A DNA stretch of 64,000 bases, taken from the NCBI RefSeq assembly GCF_000425065.1, contig NZ_AULB01000008.1, positions 248,001 through 312,000 on the forward strand, in the 5' to 3' direction. The DNA comes from Actinomadura rifamycini DSM 43936. GTDB taxonomy: Bacteria; Actinomycetota; Actinomycetes; Streptosporangiales; Streptosporangiaceae. The translations under genes were made by a program, and so were the position numbers. The notes below the pieces were generated by a model. That model had not been told where the DNA came from. It made no database searches and saw nothing but the letters and a program-made list of their open reading frames with translations. Positions 34,707-42,534 of this stretch are shown one piece after another; positions within the stretch are counted from its first letter, which is position 1, and each line of letters begins with the position of its first letter.

Positions 34707-35729
34707 GTGACGACCCAGCGATCGGTTCCGGACGGCGGCCGTGATGACTGGCTGGTCTACCGCGGAGACGGCACGACGCACGACGGGCTCCGGCGTCTTC
34801 CCGACCCGCCGCCGTGGCGGCGCTTCGAGCGGGACGGCGACACGGCCCTGGGTCCCGGCGGGACCGCGCGGGCGCTGTCGTACCGGCCGCCGCGGAACGC
34901 GGTGACGATGGTCAACGTCGCACTGCACCTGCGCCGTCCGCTGCTCGTCACGGGCAAGCCGGGCACGGGAAAATCGACGCTCGCCCACAACGTCGCGCAC
35001 GAACTCGGCTTGGGCCCCGTCCTGTACTGGCCGATCAGCAGCCGCGCCACCCTGGAAGAGGGGCTCTACCGCTACGACGCCATCGGGCGGTTGCACGAGA
35101 CGAGCCTGCGCCAGGCGGTCGCCTCCGGGGCGGCGGCCAAGGCCCCCGACATCGGCCGCTACATCCGGTTGGGGCCGCTGGGGACGGCCCTGCTGCCGTC
35201 GGCGCGTCCCCGGGTGCTGCTGATCGACGAGCTCGACAAAAGCGACATCGACCTTCCCAACGACCTGCTGAACGTCTTCGAGGAGGGCGGCTTCACCGTC
35301 CCCGAACTGGAACGGCTGCCCGAGGAGGACGAGGTCGTCCGGGTACTGTCGGCCGAGGGCGGCGAACGCGTGCCGGTCACCCGGGGCAGGGTGCAGTGCA
35401 CGGCGTTCCCCCTCGTGATCATCACGAGCAACGGCGAGCGCGAGTTCCCTCCCGCGTTCCTGCGCCGTTGCGTCCGGCTCGTGATCGAGGCGCCGGACGC
35501 GCGGGAGCTCGCCGCCATCGTGGAGGCCCACCTCGGCCCGGAGGCGCGGGCGAGCAGCACCGAGCTGATCAACGAGTTCCTGCGCCGCGGCGACCACGGC
35601 GACCTGTCCACCGACCAGCTCCTCAACGCCGTGTACCTGTGCACCTCCGGGTCGCGTCCGCCGGAGCAGACCCTGCAAGAGACGATCGAGGCCATCCTGC
35701 GACCGCTGAACGCGAGCGGTCCGGAATGA
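34707..35729 (+). CDS. MoxR-type AAA+ ATPase of the VMAP system
   Basis: This 340-residue AAA+ protein has Walker A GKPGTGKST (about residues 83-91), Walker B RVLLIDELDKSD, sensor-1 IITSNGEREFPPAFLRRC with arginine finger, and a C-terminal lid. MoxR ATPases remodel partner complexes together with vWA proteins. GTG 34707 is chosen because AGGAGG at 34695-34700 is 6 bases upstream; ATG 34689 would leave that site inside the gene. Its stop overlaps the ATG of the vWA-containing gene (ATGA), so the two proteins are made together. Confidence 0.88.
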   Translation: MTTQRSVPDGGRDDWLVYRGDGTTHDGLRRLPDPPPWRRFERDGDTALGPGGTARALSYRPPRNAVTMVNVALHLRRPLLVTGKPGTGKSTLAHNVAHELGLGPVLYWPISSRATLEEGLYRYDAIGRLHETSLRQAVASGAAAKAPDIGRYIRLGPLGTALLPSARPRVLLIDELDKSDIDLPNDLLNVFEEGGFTVPELERLPEEDEVVRVLSAEGGERVPVTRGRVQCTAFPLVIITSNGEREFPPAFLRRCVRLVIEAPDARELAAIVEAHLGPEARASSTELINEFLRRGDHGDLSTDQLLNAVYLCTSGSRPPEQTLQETIEAILRPLNASGPE

Positions 35730-38700
35730 AGGAGCAGCTCGACCGGCTGGTCGAAGCGCTCGCCCACCTGGATCCCCCACCGACCGCGCGAGAGCTGGCC
35801 GACGCCCTGTGGCTGGCACGCCTCGTGCCCATGCAGGCGGCGAACGAGCGAGCCGCCCGGGAGACGGCCGGGGAGGAGAGCGCCGGTGAGACTCCCCACG
35901 ACCCGGAACCCGCCGAGGCGTCCACCGCCGAACCTCCCGCCCCCGCGGCCGCGGCCCGCCCGGTCGCGGCTCCGCCGCAGGTCGCCCTGCACCCGGCTCG
36001 GCCCGGAAGCGTCACCGACGGCATCGTCCGGGCGCCGGCACTGCCCGCGATCCCGCAGGCGCTGGACCTCGGGCGAGCGCTCCGGCCGCTGCGCGAGAAC
36101 GCCTCGTCGCCGACGGTCGAGAACCTCGCCGAGGAGAAGACGGCGCAGTTGATCGCGGAGACCGGTATCTGGCGGCCGGTGATGGAGCCCGCACCGGAAC
36201 GGTACTTCGACCTCGCGCTCGTCGCCGACGAGAGCCGCTCCATGGTGGTCTGGAGCCGCATCATCGGTGAGTTCCACACCCTCCTGGAACAACTCGGCGC
36301 GTTCCGCGACGTGCGCGTGTGGCGGCTGGACACCGACGAGGACGCGCTCGTCCTGAGGACGGGCACCGGTTCCTCGGTGCGGAACCCGAACGAGCTCATC
36401 GACCCCACGCGCCGCCGCATCGTCCTCGTCTTCAGCGACTGCATCGGGCGGGCCTGGTACGACGGCCGCGCGGCCGCCGTCCTCGAACGGTGGGCGGACG
36501 TCGGGCCGGTGGCGATCGTCCAGCCGCTGCCGCAGCGGCTGTGGTGGCGGTGCGGCACGACCGTCGAGCCGGTTCGCCTCGGGGCCGTCCAGGCTGGCCC
36601 GCCGAACAGCCGCCTCACCGTCCGTTCCCGCGACGGGTTCATGCTGCCCCCGGGAACGGCCGTCCCGGTGCTGGAACTGGCTCCGCGGTGGCTTCGCCCG
36701 TGGGCGGAGATGGTCGGCGGCGGCGCCCGCCAGATCACCACCATGGCGATGTTCACCGGCGCGCCCCCGTTGAAGGACAGCGTGGACGAGGACACGGAGG
36801 ACCTCGCGGCGGAAGAGCGGGTCCGGCGGTTCTCAGCCGGTTCGTCCCCCCTGGCGTTCGAGCTCGCCTGCCATCTCGCCGCAGCACCGCTGAGGCTGAA
36901 GGTGATGTCCCTGGTCCAGCGGGCGACGTTGCCCGACTCGAACCGGACCCATCTGGCCGAGGTCTTCCTCGGAGGTCTCCTGCGGCCGGCCGAGCGCGAC
37001 CCCGTCGGGAACACCGGGGACAGGGCGCCGGACGACGTTCTCTACGAGTTCCACGAGGGTGTCCGCGACGTCCTCCTCGGCAGGCTGAAACGCAGCGACG
37101 CCCTGCGCATCCTCGGCGAGGTCTGGGAGATCGTCCGGGAACGCCTCGGTTCGCCGCTCGACTTCCCGGCGCTCCTCCGCGCTCTGGAGACGGGGACCGA
37201 GGCGCTCCAGGACGATCGGCCTTTCGCGAAGGTCGCCGCGCCCGTGCTGATGCGGCTCGGAGGGCGGTACCGGGCCATCGCCGAACGGCTGGCCGCAACG
37301 GACGCCGCCGCCTCCGGTGCGGACGGTCCCCTCGACACGCCTTCGGTACCGGGACCGCTGACCCTCCCCCATCCGTCCGTTCCGGCGAACTCCGGCCCTT
37401 CGGGGCCGCTGATCGGTGGCGGGCTCCCTACCCGCAACCCCGATTTCGTCGGCCGTGACGCTCTGCTCCGCGACGTCCGCGCCCGGTTGCCGGACGTGGT
37501 CACCACGCTGCTGCCGGCGCCGCCGCACGAACTCGGCGGGCAGGGCAAATCCCAGCTCGCCGTCGAGTACGCCCATCGCCACGCGAGCGATTACGACCTC
37601 CTCTGGTGGATCCCCGCCGAGCAGACCCCGCTGGCCCGGGCGTCCCTCGCCGAGCTCGCGAGAGTCTTGGGCACACCGCTGAGCGACGACATCAACAGAA
37701 CGGTCGAGCACGTACTCGACGCGCTGCGGGAGGAGCGGCCGTTCCGCCGCTGGCTGCTCATCTACGACAACGCGACCGATCCGGACGAACTGATACCGCT
37801 CATGCCGGTCGTGCCCGGTGAGCGCGACCTGCTCACGTCCGCGTCCTCCGGCCACGTGCTGGTCACCTCGCGGGACCGGCGCTGGGGCGACCGCACGTCC
37901 GCGGTGGAGGTGGGGTTCTTCGAGCGCCGGGAGAGCGTCGCGCTGCTGTGCCGCCGCGCGCCCGCGCTCGTCCCGGAGGAGGCGGAGCTCCTCGCCGAAC
38001 GCGTCGGCGACCTGCCGCTGGCGGTCGAGCAGATCGCGGCCTGGCACGCGGCGACCGGACGGCCGAGCGACGACTATCTGCGGCTGCTCGATGATCATCT
38101 CGGGGACGACCACCGCGCCGAGCTGCCGTCGGAGTATCCGGCGGAACTCGCCGCCGCCCTCGAGATCTCCTTCGAGAGCCTCCGGACGGAGGCACCGGAA
38201 GCGGGCCGCCTGCTGGAACTGCTCGCCTTCTTCGGACCCGAACCGGTGGCGATCGAGCTGCTGACGGCGGGGTCGACGGCGCGCCTCCCGGAGAACGCTT
38301 CGGCCACGCTCTTCCAGTCGACGCTGGGTGACCCGGACGCACTGCACGCGGCGGTGCGGGCGCTCGTCCGCTACTCGCTGGGCCGTTTCGACGTCGATCA
38401 GGACGGGGAGCGGACGCAGGTGCACCGCCTGGTCCGCGCGTTGCTGCAGCGGCGTCTTTCCGAGCCCGATCGGGCGACGATGCAGAACCTCGTCCACCGC
38501 ATCCTCGCCGAAGCGACCCCGAACAGCCCACCGGACGACGAGTCCACGTGGCCGATCCGCAGGCAGATCGCCCCGCACGTGCAGCCTGCCGGAGTGGTCT
38601 CGGGCTCGACCGCCGAGATCCGCGAGGTGGCGCTGGACCAGATGCGCTACCTCTATCTGCTGGGCGATTTCGAGGGCAGCCGCGGTCTGGGCGAACTGGC

Positions 38701-39925
38701 GCTGCGCCGCTGGCGCGCCGAATGGGGGGAAGACGACGGCACGGTGCTGTCCGCCGGTCGGGAGCTCGGGACCGTGCTCCGTGCGCTCGGGGACGTCACC
38801 GAGGCGGCGCGGCTGCTCGCCGACGTCCACCGGCGGACGGCCGAACGGTTCGGGCCCGACAGCATCCAGACGCTGCTGGCGGCCAACAGCATGGCGGCCG
38901 ACCTCCGCCTGCAGGGAGACTTCGTCGGCGCACTGAACCTCGACCAGGACACGCTGCAACGCATGGTGCGCATGTTCGGACGGGAGCAGCTGGAGACTTT
39001 CCGGGTCATCAACAACGTCGGCATCGACCTGCGCCTTTTGGGCGAGTTCAACCGGGCGCGGGAACTCGATGCCGATGCTCTGAGCCGTTTGCGCACCCAT
39101 TTCGGAGCTTCCCACCGAAGCACCCTTCTCGCCATGAGCCAGCTCAGCCGCGACCTGCACGGCCTGGGAAGGTACCGGGAGTCCGCGCAGATCCAGCGCG
39201 AGGCACTCGAACGGATGCAGCGGACGCTCGCGCCCAATCACGCATTCGTCCTGCACGGCCAGATGAGCCACGCCGCGACACTCCGCGAACTCGGTTCCTA
39301 CGCCGATTCGCTCCGGCTCGCGGAGGACACCCACCGGCTTCATCTGCAGCGGTTCGGGGAAAAGCACCAGGACACGCTCGCCGCCCGGCGCGTCCTCGCG
39401 ATGGTGTGCGTGAAAACGGGCGACGCCGACCGCGCCCGGGGGCTCGCCGAGGCGGCCCTCACCGGCTACCGCGGAATCATGGGACGCGATCACCCGTTCG
39501 CGCACGCGTGCACGACCGATCTGACGGTGGCGCTGCGCGCGCTCGGAGGGCACGAACCGGCACGGGCGATCGACGACACGACGCTCCAAGCCCTGACTCG
39601 GCTGCTGGGCCCGGATCACTACTACACGCTGTGCTGTTCGGTCGGGCTCGTGCACGACCTCTACAACCTGGGCCGGTTGGAGGCGGCTCACAGCCGTTCG
39701 GCGGAGACGTTCACGCGGTTCAGGAACCGGTATGGAGCCGACCACGCCCACACCCTGGCGTGCGCGCACAATCACCGGATCATCGGCATCGCCCTCGGCC
39801 GCGACGATCCGCAGCCGGACCCGCTCGGAAAACTCGCGCGGCTGCTCGGCGGCGACCACCCGGAAATTCTTGCGGCGAAGGAGGGCCGACTGCTGGAATG
39901 CGTGATCGAACCGATACCGCTGTGA
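35726..39925 (+). CDS. SAV_2336-type vWA-like domain fused to NB-ARC and TPRs
   Basis: This 1399-residue protein starts with a short helical segment and an Ala/Pro-rich linker. Residues about 95-500 match the SAV_2336 N-terminal-type region, whose core looks like a vWA domain: LALVADESRSM has the D-x-S-x-S metal-site pattern (about residue 163 on) and RRIVLVFSDC supplies a later strand. An NB-ARC domain follows (about 560-860; Walker A GGQGKSQ, WLLIYDNATDP, VLVTSRDRR, LPLAVEQIA), then a winged-helix region and about ten TPR units to residue 1390. It combines the vWA partner expected for MoxR with a STAND sensor of the same type as the protein at 28388. No separate effector domain is visible. 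Confidence 0.85.
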   Translation: MKEQLDRLVEALAHLDPPPTARELADALWLARLVPMQAANERAARETAGEESAGETPHDPEPAEASTAEPPAPAAAARPVAAPPQVALHPARPGSVTDGIVRAPALPAIPQALDLGRALRPLRENASSPTVENLAEEKTAQLIAETGIWRPVMEPAPERYFDLALVADESRSMVVWSRIIGEFHTLLEQLGAFRDVRVWRLDTDEDALVLRTGTGSSVRNPNELIDPTRRRIVLVFSDCIGRAWYDGRAAAVLERWADVGPVAIVQPLPQRLWWRCGTTVEPVRLGAVQAGPPNSRLTVRSRDGFMLPPGTAVPVLELAPRWLRPWAEMVGGGARQITTMAMFTGAPPLKDSVDEDTEDLAAEERVRRFSAGSSPLAFELACHLAAAPLRLKVMSLVQRATLPDSNRTHLAEVFLGGLLRPAERDPVGNTGDRAPDDVLYEFHEGVRDVLLGRLKRSDALRILGEVWEIVRERLGSPLDFPALLRALETGTEALQDDRPFAKVAAPVLMRLGGRYRAIAERLAATDAAASGADGPLDTPSVPGPLTLPHPSVPANSGPSGPLIGGGLPTRNPDFVGRDALLRDVRARLPDVVTTLLPAPPHELGGQGKSQLAVEYAHRHASDYDLLWWIPAEQTPLARASLAELARVLGTPLSDDINRTVEHVLDALREERPFRRWLLIYDNATDPDELIPLMPVVPGERDLLTSASSGHVLVTSRDRRWGDRTSAVEVGFFERRESVALLCRRAPALVPEEAELLAERVGDLPLAVEQIAAWHAATGRPSDDYLRLLDDHLGDDHRAELPSEYPAELAAALEISFESLRTEAPEAGRLLELLAFFGPEPVAIELLTAGSTARLPENASATLFQSTLGDPDALHAAVRALVRYSLGRFDVDQDGERTQVHRLVRALLQRRLSEPDRATMQNLVHRILAEATPNSPPDDESTWPIRRQIAPHVQPAGVVSGSTAEIREVALDQMRYLYLLGDFEGSRGLGELALRRWRAEWGEDDGTVLSAGRELGTVLRALGDVTEAARLLADVHRRTAERFGPDSIQTLLAANSMAADLRLQGDFVGALNLDQDTLQRMVRMFGREQLETFRVINNVGIDLRLLGEFNRARELDADALSRLRTHFGASHRSTLLAMSQLSRDLHGLGRYRESAQIQREALERMQRTLAPNHAFVLHGQMSHAATLRELGSYADSLRLAEDTHRLHLQRFGEKHQDTLAARRVLAMVCVKTGDADRARGLAEAALTGYRGIMGRDHPFAHACTTDLTVALRALGGHEPARAIDDTTLQALTRLLGPDHYYTLCCSVGLVHDLYNLGRLEAAHSRSAETFTRFRNRYGADHAHTLACAHNHRIIGIALGRDDPQPDPLGKLARLLGGDHPEILAAKEGRLLECVIEPIPL

Positions 39926-39950
39926 AAGTGCCGCGGTCGAGGACCCGACC

Positions 39951-40142
39951 TCAGCGGGCGGCCGGCTCGCCTTCGACGAAGGCGTCGAAGCCGGCCGCCG
40001 CGGGCTGCGGACCGTCGGCCTCGTCGAGAAAACGCCTGATCACGTCGCCGATCACCGTGTCCTCGATCGCCGAGAGCTGTTCGAGGGAGACGTCGCTCAC
40101 ATCGATCAGGAGGGATCGACCTTCGTCGCTGCTGTCTCCCAC
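39951..40142 (-). CDS. fxsA2: FxsA-like precursor peptide 2
   Basis: This 63-residue peptide starts at GTG 40142 after GAGGAGG (40153-40147). It aligns with the peptide at 31230: Gly at position 2, ten residues before LLIDVSDVSLEQL, a helical acidic middle, then AAAGFDAFVEGEPAAR. The first crosslink triad reads F-D-A instead of F-D-S, while F-V-E is kept. The alignment supports GTG 40142 over the adjacent TTG. It lies 25 bases from the convergent vWA-NB-ARC-TPR stop and is divergent from the cyclase gene. A substrate role for FxsB is inferred. Confidence 0.72.
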   Translation of the reverse strand: MGDSSDEGRSLLIDVSDVSLEQLSAIEDTVIGDVIRRFLDEADGPQPAAAGFDAFVEGEPAAR

Positions 40143-40346
40143 CAAACCTCCTCATCACGGGCGAGAGCGGACTCGCCGTGGCGTGACGTTACAAGGTCCA
40201 GGTTCCCAGATCAAACGCAGGTGAAGCGAGTGGTCGACGTTCTTTCTGAAAAGAGGGTCTGCTCTTGAAACGGCGAAGCCGGGACATTCCAGCACCGGCT
40301 CTCGGAAGCCTTCGAGGACGGGCCGCAACGAGGGAGGAGAACCACG

Positions 40347-41375
40347 GTGAGCGCCGATGAAACGAGGAATGCGACGGAACGGTGGCTGCCGCAGGGGGCG
40401 TGCGCGATCCTGGCCTACGACATCGCCTCCTTCGGGGACACGTCCCGGACGGACGACGTCCGCGAGATCATGCGCGAGGCGATGTACCGGCAGATCGACA
40501 TGAGCCTGCGGCCGGCCGGACTGGAACTCGCGGACTGCTACCGGGAGGACCGCGGCGACGGGGCGATGGTGCTCGCACCGCCGACGGTCGGGACGGAGTC
40601 GCTGCTGACGTCCGTCGTGGACGTGCTGAAAGCCGAGCTGCGGCGGTACAACAAGGCGGCGGCGGACGTGGCGCGGATCCGGCTGCGGATGGCCATCCAC
40701 ACCGGTGAGGCGCGCTACGACGGAAACGGCATCGTCGGAATGTCCGTGAACCACGCGTTCCGAATTCTGGACGCCCAGCCGTTCAAGGACGTCCTCAACA
40801 CATCGGGGGCGGCCCTGGCGGTGGTCGTGTCGCAGCGAGTGTACGAGGACGTGGTGCGGCACGGGCCCGGCCTGGTCGACCCGGACGACTACGGTCCGGT
40901 CGACATCGCGGTGAAGGAGACCGAGGGCACCGCGTGGGTGCGGGTGCCGGGGATGCCCGCCGGACGGGTCGGGCAGCTCGGAAGCGAGGTCGCGAAGCGG
41001 GCCTCGACCGAGATCGTCCAGGACGCCGTGCGGGCACCGGCCGCCGCCCCGGCATCCCCCCTGGCCGACCCGATGGCCGTGGACCGGGTGGCGCCGAGCA
41101 CCGTGTTCGACCTGGTGAACATGATGATCGAGGTTCCGCTGATGGCCACCCCGCAGGGGCGTGAGCAGGTCGTGAGCATGCTGCGGGGGGACATCCGGGG
41201 CGCGGTCCCCCGGCATGCGGAGGCCCGGCCGGACCTCCACTCGCTCGTCACCACATGCCTGGACTATCCGGGCGGGCTTCACGATCTGCTGGCGGCGGTC
41301 AAGGGCCTGGCGGGCGAGTCGATGCCCGTGCTCCGGCTGGAACAGACGATCGCCGAGCTGCTCCCCCGTCTCTGA
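40347..41375 (+). CDS. nucleotidyl cyclase-like protein with C-terminal EAD2
   Basis: This 342-residue protein has an N-terminal class III-type nucleotidyl cyclase domain (about residues 15-195). AYDIASFG carries the first metal Asp25, DRGDGAMV the second Asp71, and RLRMAIHTGEARY is the typical later strand. A linker leads to a C-terminal effector-associated domain 2 (about 245-342) with LVNMMIEVPLMAT, LVTTCLDYPGGLHDLL and LRLEQTIAELLP. EADs recruit effectors to sensors with the same EAD, and the VMAP protein at 33176 has a similar domain. Cyclic-nucleotide or related signal production is inferred. GTG 40347 follows GGAGGA. The last 77 bases overlap the convergent jetD gene. Confidence 0.8.
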   Translation: MSADETRNATERWLPQGACAILAYDIASFGDTSRTDDVREIMREAMYRQIDMSLRPAGLELADCYREDRGDGAMVLAPPTVGTESLLTSVVDVLKAELRRYNKAAADVARIRLRMAIHTGEARYDGNGIVGMSVNHAFRILDAQPFKDVLNTSGAALAVVVSQRVYEDVVRHGPGLVDPDDYGPVDIAVKETEGTAWVRVPGMPAGRVGQLGSEVAKRASTEIVQDAVRAPAAAPASPLADPMAVDRVAPSTVFDLVNMMIEVPLMATPQGREQVVSMLRGDIRGAVPRHAEARPDLHSLVTTCLDYPGGLHDLLAAVKGLAGESMPVLRLEQTIAELLPRL

Positions 41376-42534
41376 CGGCCGACAGATCGTCCAGGAGAAC
41401 GGCCAGAAGCTTCTCCTCGTGCACGGGCGCGGCGGTGCAGGCGCCCGCGAGGTCGTCCGGCTCGACCGAAGCGGGCCACCCGCCGCGTGCGGCCCGGTAC
41501 GAGGATGCGTCGAACCGCCATGGACTCATGGCGGGTGCGGCGCCGCGCATCTGGTCCATGATGACGAGACCCGCGCGGTCGAAGTCCGCACGCGCGCGTA
41601 TGCGGCAAGCCGCGCGGTCGAGGCCCCGGATCAGTTCGAGCGCGGCCATGGACGCGATTCCGTCGGTACAGACGAGCGGCGGGCAGTGGGGGCCGAGTCG
41701 GTCCGCGGCGGCTTCGGCGATCGCCGGGTTCTCGCACACGAACACCTCGCAAGCCGCGGCGGGACGCCAGTCACCCGCGAGCGAGCGCAGGGTCAGCCAG
41801 GTCGGCTCGCCACGCACCGCGGCGGACAAGGCGACGCACGCCGCGGTGCCGGTGAGCCGGAGGTTCATCGTCAGGACCCGGGACGAGACCTCGTTGCAGA
41901 GCACGCCGATCGACCTCCACGCGGCACGCCAGGCGGGGCCCGAGCGCGCGGGGCCGTCCAGTCCGTGGACGACGGCCGCCAGCCGGGCGACGGCCCGCCC
42001 CAGCCGTCGATCGGCGTCCAGGGCGTGCGCGTCGTCGCAGACGTCGGCGGCGAACTGGGCCAGCGGCACGGGTTCGCCGGGGAGCGCCCGCCAGACCGCG
42101 GCGACCTGGTCGGCTACCGTCGCGAAACGGGGGTTCTCCGCCAACCAGGTCTCGGCGGCCCGGGCGGCGACTCCCGCGGCGGCCAGTGCGTCGAGAGCCT
42201 TCCTTCTGCGCGCCTCCGCTTCGGCCCGCGCTCGAGCGCGGCTGCCGGCTCGAGTGGTGACGGGACCGTGAACCTCTTCGGCCAGGTCCAAGGGGCTGAG
42301 CCCGTCGAGCCGGACGGCGAGGTCCTGCAGCCGCACCGGACGCCCGGAGACCTCCCACCGGTTGCCGAGCAGCCGCGCGACCTGCTTGCGCTCGCCGGGG
42401 TCGAGCACGCAGGACAGCGCCCCGCGGTCGGTGGAGTGCCCCCGTTCGGCGCGGACTCGGATGGCGTCGACGACCTTGGACGGGCCGGGGAGCCGAACCC
42501 ACGCGGCGAGGCTCGGCGGCAGATTCTCGGTCAG
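41299..42534 (-). CDS. jetD: Wadjet JetD, Toprim-type nuclease subunit (DUF2399/TIGR02679)
   Basis: JetD is the nuclease that cuts plasmid DNA extruded by JetABC. The roughly 411-residue protein has an N-terminal DUF3323-like part and a C-terminal Toprim domain with VCENPAIAE (catalytic Glu), LVCTDG and the metal motif ADFDRAG. The natural end of the family is near LLAVLLDDLS; the last 25 residues are antisense to the cyclase gene. The likely start is CTG 42534, overlapping the jetC stop as CTGA with GAGGGAG seven bases upstream, matching the GTGA couplings of the other jet genes. GTG 42609 is an alternative. Confidence 0.88.
   Translation of the reverse strand: MTENLPPSLAAWVRLPGPSKVVDAIRVRAERGHSTDRGALSCVLDPGERKQVARLLGNRWEVSGRPVRLQDLAVRLDGLSPLDLAEEVHGPVTTRAGSRARARAEAEARRRKALDALAAAGVAARAAETWLAENPRFATVADQVAAVWRALPGEPVPLAQFAADVCDDAHALDADRRLGRAVARLAAVVHGLDGPARSGPAWRAAWRSIGVLCNEVSSRVLTMNLRLTGTAACVALSAAVRGEPTWLTLRSLAGDWRPAAACEVFVCENPAIAEAAADRLGPHCPPLVCTDGIASMAALELIRGLDRAACRIRARADFDRAGLVIMDQMRGAAPAMSPWRFDASSYRAARGGWPASVEPDDLAGACTAAPVHEEKLLAVLLDDLSAVRDGGAARRSSVPAGARASTRPPGP

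Noticed and set aside
36833..39859. A roughly 1000-codon minus-strand open frame opposite the vWA-NB-ARC-TPR gene
   Set aside because: It has no recognisable domain; the plus strand has Walker and TPR motifs and an ATGA overlap with moxR.
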